DNA from: UBA2779 sp965232165
Lineage (GTDB): Bacteria > Spirochaetota > Spirochaetia > DSM-2461
Direction: 5' to 3'
NCBI GenBank assembly: GCA_965232165.1
Contig: CBDDOY010000001.1
Location: 744,001-808,000 of the forward strand
DNA length: 64,000 nucleotides
Positions 1 to 8,753 of the stretch are shown in pieces. Position 1 is the first letter of the stretch. Every line of letters begins with the position of its first letter. The notes beneath the pieces are model-generated. The model had not been told where the DNA came from. It made no database searches and saw only the letters and a program-made list of their open reading frames with translations. Position numbers and translations under genes: made by a program.

Positions 1-2
1 TT

Positions 3-1478
3 CGGGTTATTCAGGCTGTCACCGGCGGCGGTTTCGGCGGGAAGGAAGACTATCCCGAAATCATGGGCGTACCCCTGGCCGTGGCCGCTCTCAAGGGAGG
101 CCGTCCGCTTAGAATGATCTTCGACCGTCTCGAAGATATGGCCTGGACCTCGAAACGGCATCCCTCACGAACCCGTATCAGAACCGCACATGGTGCGGAC
201 GGTTCTGTAACCGCAATGGACTTCGATATCATGATCAATGGCGGCGCCTATGAGAGTTATTCGCTGATAGTCCTGCAGCGGGCCATCTTCTCATCCAATG
301 GCGTATATAACTTTCCCAATGTCGATGTGCGCGGACGGGCGCTGGCCACCAGCACCGTGCCGTCGGGCGCCTTCAGAGGCTTCGGCGCCCCCCAGGCGAT
401 TTTCGCCCTGGAAATGCATATGGAAAAGGCCGCCAGAGAGCTGAGAATTGAACCATTAGACCTTAAAAGACGGCATCTGCTCCGACAAGGCGATGCCTCC
501 ATCACCGGCGGCAATATCCAGGAAGAAGTGATTCTGGATCGGCTCATAGCCAAGGCCGTGGAAATGTCCGGCTACGATGAGAAGCGGAAGCGCTATGACC
601 AGGAACCCTGGCGGGGCATCGCCATGTCCATGTTCAAACACGGATGCGGCTTCACGGGGGATGGTGAACAGACCATTATCAAGGCCAGGGTCAAGCTCTT
701 GAAGGATGAACAGGACAGGGTGGAAATTCTTGTCGCCAACATCGAAATGGGGCAGGGGCCTGCCACCACCTTGCGCAAGGTCGTAGGCAGTATTCTCGGC
801 ATAACTCCACAGGAAATCATCTTCCAAAACCCCGACACAGACAGAGTCCCGAACTCCGGACCGACTGTCGCCAGCCGGACCATGATGGTGGTAGGGTATT
901 TGCTCCAGGAGGCAGCGGCGAGGCTCAAAGAGATTTGGGAAAACGGCAAACGGCAGGAGACCGAGGCCCGCTACACACTGCCTCCCGGCATAAAATGGAA
1001 CCAGGAGACACTTCAGGGCAACGCCTATGCGGCCTTCGGCTGGGGCGTGAATGTTATCGAGGTTTTGGTTGACCCGGTGAGTTGGGAGGTGGCGGTAGAG
1101 GGCGCATGGGCTGTGTACGATGTCGGCGTTCCCATCGACCGCCGAGTGGTTTATGGACAGATTCAGGGAGGCATGAGCCAAGCCTTGGGCTATGCCTATC
1201 TTGAGAAGCTGGAAACCGATGAAAATGGAGTTTTCAAGCAGCGCACCATGGCCGATTACATCGTGCCAACTTCCCTGGACTATCCCCGTACGGAAGCCTG
1301 CACCCTCGACAATCCCTATGAATTCGGCCCCTTCGGGGCAAAGGGCATGGGAGAAATGGTTCATGACGGCGGACATGCGGCCTTTGCCGCGGCGGTAGAG
1401 CAGGCCATAGGCAGGAATTGTTCCCGTATACCGCTGACACCGGAACGGCTGATGGAGATTATGGTGTATGAAACTTGA
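3..1478 (+). CDS. xdhA: xanthine dehydrogenase, molybdopterin-binding large subunit (5' end outside window)
   Basis: Molybdenum-cofactor subunit of a xanthine dehydrogenase-type hydroxylase, which oxidises purine bases such as hypoxanthine and xanthine in the cytoplasm. The reading frame is already open at base 3 and runs through the glycine-rich GGGFGGKED motif, so the first Met at base 63 is internal and the N-terminal part lies upstream. Visible family motifs are FRGFGAPQ (cofactor loop), MGQGP, and GAKGMGE near the end, whose Glu matches the catalytic Glu of the family. The stop overlaps the next start by 11 bases, and the FeS and FAD subunits follow, so this is one three-gene operon in the order Mo-FeS-FAD. 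Family assignment is firm; the exact substrate is inferred from the purine genes downstream. Confidence 0.93.
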   Translation, partial: RVIQAVTGGGFGGKEDYPEIMGVPLAVAALKGGRPLRMIFDRLEDMAWTSKRHPSRTRIRTAHGADGSVTAMDFDIMINGGAYESYSLIVLQRAIFSSNGVYNFPNVDVRGRALATSTVPSGAFRGFGAPQAIFALEMHMEKAARELRIEPLDLKRRHLLRQGDASITGGNIQEEVILDRLIAKAVEMSGYDEKRKRYDQEPWRGIAMSMFKHGCGFTGDGEQTIIKARVKLLKDEQDRVEILVANIEMGQGPATTLRKVVGSILGITPQEIIFQNPDTDRVPNSGPTVASRTMMVVGYLLQEAAARLKEIWENGKRQETEARYTLPPGIKWNQETLQGNAYAAFGWGVNVIEVLVDPVSWEVAVEGAWAVYDVGVPIDRRVVYGQIQGGMSQALGYAYLEKLETDENGVFKQRTMADYIVPTSLDYPRTEACTLDNPYEFGPFGAKGMGEMVHDGGHAAFAAAVEQAIGRNCSRIPLTPERLMEIMVYET

Positions 1479-1947
1479 ATTCAATGTCAACGGGAAAAGG
1501 AAGACCGTGGAAACCGGCCCTATGCGCAGACTGCTGGACATACTCAGGGATGATTTGGGGCTGACCGGCAGCAAAGAGGGCTGCGGCGAGGGCGAGTGCG
1601 GCGCTTGTAGCGTTATGCTGGACGGCAAACTTGTAAATAGCTGCCTGATTCCGGCCCGACAGTGTGCAGACGCCGATATATTCACCATAGACGGCCTCAA
1701 GGAGATGCCGGCCGGCCGATTGATGGCCCTATCTTTCGCTGAGGCCCACTCTGCACAGTGCGGCTTCTGCACACCGGGCATGGTGATGGCGGCGGTAGCT
1801 TTGCTTAAATCAGACCCCGACCCTTCCGAGGCGGTTATACGCGAGGGCCTATCGGGCAATATCTGCCGATGCACGGGATATGATATGATAATCGACGGCA
1901 TCCAACTTGCGGCCAAGACCGCTATAACGGAGTCATTGAAGTGGTAA
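1468..1947 (+). CDS. xdhC: xanthine dehydrogenase, [2Fe-2S] subunit
   Basis: Small electron-transfer subunit carrying two [2Fe-2S] clusters between the molybdenum and FAD subunits. All ligands are present: the plant-ferredoxin-type cluster CGEGECGAC followed by a distal Cys (NSC), then QCGFC and ICRCTGY for the second cluster. At 159 residues it has the usual length. It starts inside the end of the large subunit gene and its own stop overlaps the GTG start of the FAD subunit, which implies translational coupling and 1:1:1 production. The intact cysteines contrast with the XdhD-like protein at 8.7-11.6 kb, whose FeS-like domain has lost the ligands. Confidence 0.95.
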   Translation: MKLEFNVNGKRKTVETGPMRRLLDILRDDLGLTGSKEGCGEGECGACSVMLDGKLVNSCLIPARQCADADIFTIDGLKEMPAGRLMALSFAEAHSAQCGFCTPGMVMAAVALLKSDPDPSEAVIREGLSGNICRCTGYDMIIDGIQLAAKTAITESLKW

Positions 1948-2780
1948 ACAGTCTGCGGCCCGCTTCCCTGGATGATGCCCTGAGCTTCCGCTCCGAAACA
2001 CAGGCCCTGCCCTTCGCCGGGGGAACGGATCTGATGGTGAGGCGGCGCGGCTACAGCGGCACCGGGCCGCAGTTTGGAGAGCCCATTCTCTTCTTAGATG
2101 CCGTGGAAGCCCTGAAAGGAATGGTGATTGAAGAGGGGGAATTGCGCATTGGAGCATCTGTCACCCTGTCGGAGCTGCTGAATTTCTCACCCCTGCCCAA
2201 GCTCCTCCGGCACGCTGTCGAGGGCATTGCGGCGCCTGGCCTTCGTAATCGAGCTACCCTGGCCGGGAACATCGCAAACGCATCACCTGCCGCCGACAGC
2301 CTGCCCCCGCTCTATGTGCATGGAGCCGTATTGGTGCTGGCATCGGTTCAAGGCGAACGCTTCGTGCCTGTCGAAAAATTTCTCACCGGTCCGGGTGCCA
2401 CTCTGCTGGCAGGGAACGAGATAATCCGTGAAATCCGCATCCCGCTCCTGGCACGCGACGCATTGATCTATTACCGCAAAGTGGGAACACGCAGAGCCAA
2501 TGCCCTGTCCAAGTTATCCGCCGCCGGATATGCGCACGGTCTCCATGGACAGCCTGCCGAATTCCGATTCGCATTGGGAGCGGTGGCCCCTACGGTGATA
2601 CGCCTGAGCGATGCCGAAACCTTAGCCGCTCAGGATGCAAAGGAAGAACAGATACTCGAAGCCGCGGGGAAGGTTATTCGTCCCATCGACGATCAGAGGT
2701 CAACAGCGGCGTATAGGAAGCAGGCATCTCTGAACATCCTGCGGGAGTTCTTGCGTCAAACACGGGCCGCCGTCAAATGA
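1941..2780 (+). CDS. xdhB: xanthine dehydrogenase, FAD-binding subunit
   Basis: Flavoprotein subunit (CO-dehydrogenase/XDH FAD family) that passes electrons from the FeS clusters to NAD+ or another acceptor. The N-terminal half has the FAD pyrophosphate loop LPFAGGTDLMV, and the second flavin motif follows as RNRATLAGNIANASPAADS. The start is GTG at 1941, overlapping the FeS subunit stop; 279 residues is normal for the family. It is the last gene of this operon. A dispersed repeat and then a truncated MITE follow within 300 bases, so any further downstream genes of the original operon may have been displaced. Confidence 0.93.
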   Translation: MVNSLRPASLDDALSFRSETQALPFAGGTDLMVRRRGYSGTGPQFGEPILFLDAVEALKGMVIEEGELRIGASVTLSELLNFSPLPKLLRHAVEGIAAPGLRNRATLAGNIANASPAADSLPPLYVHGAVLVLASVQGERFVPVEKFLTGPGATLLAGNEIIREIRIPLLARDALIYYRKVGTRRANALSKLSAAGYAHGLHGQPAEFRFALGAVAPTVIRLSDAETLAAQDAKEEQILEAAGKVIRPIDDQRSTAAYRKQASLNILREFLRQTRAAVK

Positions 2781-2810
2781 AGGGGCATCTTGAGTGTTTC
2801 ATAAATTTAG

Positions 2811-2940
2811 AAATCAATATCTGGGCGCAACCCTTCGGGCCGGGTTTTCCGCTGCAATGCCTTAATCCGGCAGCCTGCCCCCCGGCTCATTGCCAATCGC
2901 CGGGGCTGCCGGCGGCATTTCCGCTGCAATCCCTTGCGCC
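2811..2940 (+). repeat. dispersed repeat R1, copy 1
   Basis: About 130 bases starting AAATCAATAT and ending near CAATCCCTTGCGCC. Two more copies occur in the window: 20496-20627 in the same orientation and 28002-28132 inverted. The copies share long blocks such as GCCTTAATCCGGCAGCC and CTCATTGCCAATCGCC. A short reading frame through it is not conserved between copies, so it is not a gene. All copies sit just outside gene ends, like REP or BIME-type elements. Confidence 0.8.
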
Positions 2941-3067
2941 TCATTTCGTAATCTATTATGTACAGCAGAGCCTCAAAAAACAGAACTCAGAATTAAAACC
3001 GCAAATAGTAATGAACTTACAGGTAGCTTGACCAGTGATGCCTGAAGGAAAACGAATTATTTCTCTA

Positions 3068-3204
3068 GGGCACCTCTAAGAAACAGCTTTAGGAAATTGA
3101 CGAAGAAATTTTTTGTCGATACAAGGCGGCAAAAGCTAAGGGCGTAGCTAGGCTTAGTTGAGCATTTTGACAACGCAGTAGCGACGGAAAAGATCGAGTC
3201 AAGA
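3068..3204 (+). repeat. MITE-like repeat R2, copy lacking its right end
   Basis: Starts with the R2 terminal sequence GGGCACCTCTAAGAAAC and follows the body seen in the complete copy at 60064-60227 (AGCTTTAGGAAATTGACG, then ATACAAGGCGGCAAAAGC, then ACGGAAAAGATCGAGTCAAG). The right terminal repeat is missing. The sequence passes directly into repeat R3. Confidence 0.8.
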
Positions 3205-3205
3205 G

Positions 3206-3258
3206 ATAGTGTCCAGTATAGTTCGCAATTTTCTTTCAAGAAGCCATCGAATTCTTCC
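3206..3258 (+). repeat. short repeat R3, copy 1, at the break of an FGE-like gene
   Basis: Shares GTCCAGTATARTTCGCAAT and CATCGAATTCTTCC with 44150-44222. In both places it lies beside an R2 element. On the minus strand the second copy would encode a short peptide starting MEEFDDFLKK, so R3 may be the beginning of a mobile-element gene; I do not recognise it. Confidence 0.45.
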
Positions 3259-4296
3259 TCAGAAAGCGGCTATGACTACCTGAATTTTTATATTGACGGA
3301 ACGCAATCCTCTGGAGCCTCGTGGTCCGGCAGCGTGCCGTGGGGAGAAGTTTCATATCCCATAACGGCAGGCGAACATACCCTGAAGTGGGTATACGCGA
3401 AAGATAATTCGGATTCTGACGGGAGCGGTTGTGCATGGATAGACGATGTTGTGGTGAAGAACAGGGGGAACGGCGGCATTGCAAATGGCGAAATGGTGCG
3501 TGTAGAAGGGGGCAGCTTCCAAATGGGCACCACGTCAGGGTTTGATGATGAGAATCCCGTCCACCAGGTGACGGTGAGTACGTTTTATATGAGCAGGTAC
3601 GAGGTGACACACGGGCAGTATCTGGAGTTTCTGAACGGAGCCGGGGTGTCCGCCGCCGGGAGATTGAACGGCAACGAGGTAATAGACATGGAGGACTATT
3701 ATGTGGCTTTCAGCCATGACGGGACGCTGTTCAGCTTTTCCGGTTCGGGGGCTGCGGACAGCATCGACTGTCCAGTGATAGAAGTGACATGGTACGGAGC
3801 GGCGGAGTATGCCAACTGGCTGAGCGCGGAGTCCGGCCTGACGAAGGTCTACACGATAAACGGAAGCACTGTGACGGCGGACTGGAGCGCGAACGGGTAC
3901 AGGATGCCGACGGAGGCCGAATGGGAGTATGCGGCCCGTGGAGGCAATGCTTCTAAAGGGTACCTTTACGCAGGAAGCGATAATGCCGGAGAAGTGGCCT
4001 GGTATGGAGATAACAGCGGCGACAGGACCCATCCTGTGGGCGGGAAGGCTCCCAATGAGCTGGGCCTCTATGACATGAGCGGGAACGTGAGTGAGTGGTG
4101 CTGGGACTGGTATGGGTCTTATTCTTCGGGGAGTCAGAGCGATCCCGGGGGGCCTGCTTCGGGCTCGCGCCGTGTTTTTCGCGGCGGCAGGTGGAACATT
4201 GGCGCCTGGGCCCTGCGTTCGACCGACCGCAACGGCTATAGCCCGGACTTTTGCTACTACGACCTGGGTTTCCGGCTTGTTCGGCGTGAGTTTTGA
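3259..4296 (+). pseudogene. formylglycine-generating-enzyme (SUMF1) family protein, 5'-truncated
   Basis: The frame is open from the repeat boundary and first encodes the end of a beta-sandwich-like domain (SESGYDYLNFYIDG through GCAWIDDVV), then a complete SUMF1-type domain: MVRVEGGSFQMGT, DENPVHQVTVSTFYM, YRMPTEAEWEYAARGG, GLYDMSGNVSEWCWDWY, and a C-terminal GFRLVRRE. Such two-domain proteins are usually secreted; many SUMF1 members are not sulfatase activators but protein- or sugar-binding modules. No signal peptide or credible start remains: the 5' part is replaced by repeats R2 and R3. A GTG at 3334 could serve as an internal start, but it would cut the first domain. I therefore call it a broken gene. 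Confidence 0.75.
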
Positions 4297-4413
4297 AAGC
4301 ATCCGGCAGCACGACAGTCGGAGAAGGAGGAGCCTGTTCCAGCCGAAACAGCCGAAAAGGCCGAGGGATGAGGCCGAAATGGCTGGAGAGACTGGAACGG
4401 CGGGGGAGGGTGT

Positions 4414-4447
4414 GAATATTTTGACCGCGAATGCGGTCAAAATATTC
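4414..4447 (+). terminator. strong hairpin after the FGE-like gene
   Basis: A perfect 15-base inverted repeat: GAATATTTTGACCGC, loop GAAT, then GCGGTCAAAATATTC, followed by GATTTTTTGG. Stem length and the following T run fit an intrinsic terminator for the FGE-like gene, although the long AT-rich stem base could also be another structural element. Confidence 0.6.
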
Positions 4448-5133
4448 GATTTTTTGGCGGTGTGATGGCTTTCGGGTAAATAGAGTATAATGCCCCGAAG
4501 AATGTGGTTGTTTCAGTATAATAAAGGGCACCCTAAATTCGCTGCGGTCCGGGACTTTTTGAATCCACCTAATACACAGTCAGGAAAAGAATTAACCGAA
4601 TGATCGCACCGGATCGCATCGAAGACCGTCGGGAATGGAATTTATACAGTTTCCAGTTATCCAGCCCGATTAAGCCAAAGTTGGCGCAATCCCGGGCAGA
4701 GAAGGTTTTAGAGCATTCGCGTAACTCGTTTTTTCACCAGGCTATACCTCGCCACTAGGCTTCTGGGCACTATAATGGTGCGGGTTCAGGACATAGGTAA
4801 CACTTTTAGCCGAGCATGGTAACGCCTTGGAGGCGGAAAGCAGGAGTCTGGAAATCCACCGCACAGCCAAAGGGCATATCGAAAATTCTCGCAGGCTGTT
4901 GTGATCCGGGGCAGATTCAATCTGCAGAATTTGAATAGATAGCAATATCAAAACAAACTCAGATGTTTGAATTTGCCGGATTCACAGGGTTCAAAAATAT
5001 TCTTTTTGATGTATCATGATATCGGGGTAAGTTTTAGAGGCGCCCTTGAGCATAACATTAGGGATAGAAGACTTTCTGCCGCAGTCCCGAAGATGCCTGC
5101 CCTGATATTTCAGAGACACACTAGGAGAAGAAA
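4448..5133. other. intergenic region upstream of the second purine operon
   Basis: No recognisable gene. There is an unassigned open stretch on the + strand at 4600-4758 (begins MIAPDRIEDRREW, ends at TAG) and an IS481-type end remnant at 4778-4846. Solo R2-like termini occur at 4528-4535 (GGGCACC) and near 5038-5045. AGGAG ahead of ATG 5134 is the ribosome binding site of the next gene. Confidence 0.5.
4778..4846 (-). mobile_element. solo end of an IS481-type element
   Basis: The sequence GGGTTCAGGACATAGGTAAC followed by ACTTTTAGCCGAGCATGG is nearly identical, in inverted orientation, to the end of the IS at 35846-35894. No transposase sequence is attached, so this is a scar or an internal-deletion derivative. 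Confidence 0.7.
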
Positions 5134-6603
5134 ATGATAGACCTTAGCCTGAATGAAGATCAAATTGCAAAGAATGCGAAACACTGTGCCGAGAGGGATA
5201 TTCTGCTGCCGACTTACAAGCAGATGGCCGATCCCTCCTTGATACCAAACGAAATCAAGGCGGCTCTGAAGAGCATAGGCCGTGATGAGGTGCATAGCCG
5301 AAACCTCTTCCGTGTTTCATGGGAAAACGAAAGCAAGGAACGCGGCGGGGCCTTCAACGGCGTGAACTATTTGGAAATTCCCTCGGTGCTCAGCGGCGTA
5401 AAGGCGCGTATTGTGGGCCTGGAAGGCCGCTGGCTGCCCACCGGTGCCCATAAGGTGGGCGCCGCCTATAGCTGTCTGGCTCCCGCACTCGTCACCGGTC
5501 AGTTCGATCCCGGCCGCAACATGGCCGTATGGCCAAGCACCGGGAATTACTGCAGGGGCGGCGCGTACATATCCCGGCTGCTGGGCTGTAAATCCATTGC
5601 GATATTGCCTGAAGGAATGTCCCGGGAACGATTCGCCTGGCTGGAGAAGATGGCCGATGAAACCATCGCTACACCGGGCTGCGAGAGCAATGTCAAGGAA
5701 ATCTTCGACAAATGCCATGAGTTGGAAGCCCAGCGTGGCGATTACATCTATATCTTTAACCAGTTTGACCAACTCGGAAACCACCTATGGCACCATGAAG
5801 TCACCGGGAGGGCGATGGAGAAGGTGCTTCGCCGGTTGATGACTCCGCACAACCGCTTCGCAGCGGCCTGTGTCTCATCCGGTTCGGCCGGTACGATTGC
5901 AAGTGGCGAGTATTTGAAGGAAATTTTCCCAGAAGCGAAGCTGGCGGTTAGTGAAGCGGTGCAATGCCCTACGCTATTGAACAATGGTTTCGGCGGCCAC
6001 CGCATAGAGGGCATTGGCGACAAACATGTTCCCTGGATTCACAATGTAAAGAATACCGACATGGTTGTCGCCGTTGACGACGAACACACCATGCGGCTGC
6101 TTCGGCTGTTCAATGAGAAGACCGGACGGGCCTACCTTCTGGAGAAGCATCTTCCCGCAGACTTCGTTCAACGGCTCGACACCATGGGCATCAGCGGTAT
6201 CTGCAACATGATTACCGCCATCAAACTGGCTAAGTATTACGAGTTGACAGATGAAGACTTCATCATGACTGTCTTCACCGATTCAGAGGGCATGTATGGT
6301 TCCAGACTCACCGAATTGAATGCCGAACACGGCCCCTATACCAGAGATAACGCCGTGGCCGATTTTGAAATGCTTAAGCAGATCAGCGCCGATTCATTGC
6401 TGGAACTGCGCTACGAGGACAGAAAACGCATCCACAATCTGAAATACTATACCTGGGTGGAACAGCAGGGGAAAACTGTGGAGAGCCTCAACCGACAGTG
6501 GTACGACCGGGATTATTGGGAAAGCATCTATCGCCTGAGGGATGAATTGGATGCGCTTATCGAGGCATTCAATCAGAGAATTAAACACAGTAAGAAGGGT
6601 TAA
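5134..6603 (+). CDS. fold-type II PLP-dependent lyase/synthase of the purine catabolic operon
   Basis: Cytoplasmic PLP enzyme of the cysteine synthase / TrpB / diaminopropionate ammonia-lyase superfamily. The PLP lysine is most likely K107 in PTGAHKVGAA, which resembles the TrpB GAHK motif; the phosphate-binding/substrate loop is PSTGNYCRGGA, and a glycine-rich SSGSAGTIASGEY follows at about residue 247. At 489 residues it is longer than YgeX (diaminopropionate ammonia-lyase, about 400). Purine-degradation clusters of the E. coli ygeX/xdhD type carry a related PLP enzyme that acts on diaminopropionate released from ring-opened purines. That role is plausible here from context but not shown by the sequence. 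An AGGAG precedes the ATG. The next gene starts 2 bases after the stop. Confidence 0.75.
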   Translation: MIDLSLNEDQIAKNAKHCAERDILLPTYKQMADPSLIPNEIKAALKSIGRDEVHSRNLFRVSWENESKERGGAFNGVNYLEIPSVLSGVKARIVGLEGRWLPTGAHKVGAAYSCLAPALVTGQFDPGRNMAVWPSTGNYCRGGAYISRLLGCKSIAILPEGMSRERFAWLEKMADETIATPGCESNVKEIFDKCHELEAQRGDYIYIFNQFDQLGNHLWHHEVTGRAMEKVLRRLMTPHNRFAAACVSSGSAGTIASGEYLKEIFPEAKLAVSEAVQCPTLLNNGFGGHRIEGIGDKHVPWIHNVKNTDMVVAVDDEHTMRLLRLFNEKTGRAYLLEKHLPADFVQRLDTMGISGICNMITAIKLAKYYELTDEDFIMTVFTDSEGMYGSRLTELNAEHGPYTRDNAVADFEMLKQISADSLLELRYEDRKRIHNLKYYTWVEQQGKTVESLNRQWYDRDYWESIYRLRDELDALIEAFNQRIKHSKKG

Positions 6604-6605
6604 AC

Positions 6606-7964
6606 ATGCTGCTGCTCAAAAACTGTTATCATCTGGTTGCCGATGCAGAGAGCAAAGGTCAGAATGGCGTCGATCTCTTGATAGAAGACCATGTTATTAA
6701 GAGAATAGCCCGGAATATAACCCCTCCTGAAGGCTCTCGTGTCATCGATGCCTCACGGCATGTGGTGATTCCCGGCTTGGTGAACACCCATCATCACTTC
6801 TATCAGACTCTCACCCGGAATCTGCCTGCAGTGCAGAATGCCAGGCTGTTCAAGTGGCTCGTCTATTTGTACGAAGTTTGGAAGAATCTCGATGCAGAAG
6901 GCATCTATTGGTCTACGGCACTGGCAGCAGCGGAGCTGCTCAAGACGGGCTGTACCTTGACATCCGATCACCATTACCTCTATCCCCAAGGTGTCAGTGC
7001 CGACATAATGGGCACACAGTTCTCCGCCGCCGAGATGGCGGGCATACGTTTCTCGCCTTGCCGGGGTTCCATGAGTCTCTCGAAGAAAGATGGCGGTTTG
7101 CCGCCGGATTCGGTGGTGCAGTCCGAAGAAGTGATACTCGATGATTCCAGACGGGTCATTGCCCAGTACCATGATCCATCCCCGTTGTCCATGAGGAAAG
7201 TTGTCCTGGCTCCCTGTAGCCCCTTTTCCGTCTCGGAACAGTCCATGCGTGATACTGCCGCATTGGCACGTGAATACCAGGTTCTTCTACACACTCATCT
7301 GGCCGAAACGTTGGACGAAAACAGGTACTGCGAGAGAGAAAAGGGCGGACGTCGTCCTCTTCAGGTGATGTTGGACTGCGATTTCGCCGGGCCGGATGTT
7401 TGGTATGCGCACGGCATCCATTTTGACGATGAGGAGTTGCAGGTGCTCAAGGAGACCGGCTGCCATATCTGTCACTGCCCGACATCCAATATGCGCCTGG
7501 GATCCGGCATTTGCAGAGTTAAGGAGATGGCGGAGATGGGCATCAATGTTGCTCTAGGGGTGGACGGCAGCGCCTCCAATGATAGTTCCGACATGATGGG
7601 AGAGCTGCGCAACGCCTTGATGTTGCAGAGGGTCACAAAGGGTGCCGATGCGTTAACGGCAAGGGCTGTCTTCCGAATGGGCACCGAAAATGGAGCCAAG
7701 TTGCTGAACTTCCCCCTCTGTGGGCAGTTGCAGGAGGGCTGGGCGGCGGACATCGCCCTCTTCGATGTTTTTAAGCTCGAATACGCCGGATCACACAGCG
7801 ATCCGCTGGCCGCACTCATCTTTTCAGGTTTCAATCATGGGAGCGATTACACGATAGTGAACGGCAAGGTTGTCGTGCAAAACGGGCGGTTGACCGGGTT
7901 TGACGAAGAAGAAATTTTCCGCAAGGCAGAGGCCGCCGCCGAGGAATTGATCAAAGGGGTGTAA
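6606..7964 (+). CDS. 8-oxoguanine deaminase-like amidohydrolase
   Basis: Metal-dependent deaminase of the amidohydrolase superfamily (COG0402). Metal-binding NTHHHFYQTLTR lies at about residues 60-71, a second His motif is LLHTHLAET, then HGIHFDDEE and the catalytic Asp motif GVDGSASNDSS. The stretch after the first motif (AVQNARLFKWL) is typical of 8-oxoguanine deaminases as I remember them, and is unlike E. coli SsnA, which holds the equivalent position in the xdhD-ygfM-ssnA cluster. The likely reaction is deamination of an oxidised or normal guanine-type base to a xanthine or uric acid-level product, feeding the dehydrogenases in this operon. Length (452) is usual. Atrazine-type chlorohydrolases are related, so substrate is the uncertain part. 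Confidence 0.8.
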   Translation: MLLLKNCYHLVADAESKGQNGVDLLIEDHVIKRIARNITPPEGSRVIDASRHVVIPGLVNTHHHFYQTLTRNLPAVQNARLFKWLVYLYEVWKNLDAEGIYWSTALAAAELLKTGCTLTSDHHYLYPQGVSADIMGTQFSAAEMAGIRFSPCRGSMSLSKKDGGLPPDSVVQSEEVILDDSRRVIAQYHDPSPLSMRKVVLAPCSPFSVSEQSMRDTAALAREYQVLLHTHLAETLDENRYCEREKGGRRPLQVMLDCDFAGPDVWYAHGIHFDDEELQVLKETGCHICHCPTSNMRLGSGICRVKEMAEMGINVALGVDGSASNDSSDMMGELRNALMLQRVTKGADALTARAVFRMGTENGAKLLNFPLCGQLQEGWAADIALFDVFKLEYAGSHSDPLAALIFSGFNHGSDYTIVNGKVVVQNGRLTGFDEEEIFRKAEAAAEELIKGV

Positions 7965-7967
7965 GAT

Positions 7968-8753
7968 ATGATTAAGGAATTCATCAACGCCGTGTCGGTG
8001 GGGCACGCCGTGGAAATGGGTAAGCGAGGTTACGTGTTCCTTGCCGGCGGCACTCAGGTTAACAGCACTCCTTTCCGGAAGTGGAATAGGCCTGTAGAGA
8101 GAGTGATTTCGCTGTATCATCTGAAACTGGGCGGAATTCGTACACAGGACGGGAATACCGTGGTGGGAGCGATGACGACACTGCAGGATATTGCCGACAG
8201 CGGACTGGTCCCCAATGCTCTGCGGAAGGCGGCTTCCTTTATTCCGACCCGCTCCGTAAGAAACATCGCAACCATTGGCGGCAATGTGGGCGCCGACAGA
8301 ACAGATTCCTATATCATTCCGGTCTTATTGGCCCTCGGCACTAGGCTGAAGAATGCAGCGGGGGCTGAAATGAGTGTCGAAACCTACCTGCAAAGAAATA
8401 GTGAAGACCTGATTCTTGAATTCATAGTCCCGCCGCTGAAGGGCGTCTGTGCCGCTGTCAAAGAATCGCGTTCCTATATGGCCAACCCCGTTGTGACGGC
8501 GGCGGTGCGGCTGGCGGCAGAGGGAAATAAAATTACCGAGGCCGCTGTTTATGCCGGTTCTGTGGCCGATAGGGTGGTAAAACTGCCGACGGTAGAACAA
8601 GCCATATTGGATGGCATGGATGTCGAACAGGCCGTGAAAGAGTCTATCCATCCCCAAGGCAGCATCCTGGGGAGCGCCGATTTCAAGCGCTATTTGAATG
8701 CGGTGAAAATCGCCGATGCGGTGGAAAAATGTGGAAAGGAGATGTTCTCATGA
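7968..8753 (+). CDS. ygfM: YgfM-like FAD-binding subunit of a molybdenum hydroxylase
   Basis: FAD subunit of the XDH family, 261 residues, matching the size of E. coli YgfM (259). FAD loop FLAGGTQVNS is at about residues 24-33, and the second flavin motif reads TRSVRNIATIGGNVGADR. It sits directly before the XdhD-like gene, whose ATG overlaps its TGA (ATGA), so the two products are probably subunits of one enzyme. The same pair is adjacent in E. coli (xdhD-ygfM), though in the opposite order. A different FAD subunit (1941-2780) belongs to the other XDH operon. Confidence 0.85.
   Translation: MIKEFINAVSVGHAVEMGKRGYVFLAGGTQVNSTPFRKWNRPVERVISLYHLKLGGIRTQDGNTVVGAMTTLQDIADSGLVPNALRKAASFIPTRSVRNIATIGGNVGADRTDSYIIPVLLALGTRLKNAAGAEMSVETYLQRNSEDLILEFIVPPLKGVCAAVKESRSYMANPVVTAAVRLAAEGNKITEAAVYAGSVADRVVKLPTVEQAILDGMDVEQAVKESIHPQGSILGSADFKRYLNAVKIADAVEKCGKEMFS

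Noticed and set aside
456..1916. 486-residue minus-strand frame across the first XDH genes
   Set aside because: It is antisense to two genes with clear motifs, has no recognisable domains and arises from biased codon use.
2777..3031. 84-residue frame running from the xdhB end through R1
   Set aside because: It passes through the dispersed repeat, and the frame is not kept in the other two R1 copies.
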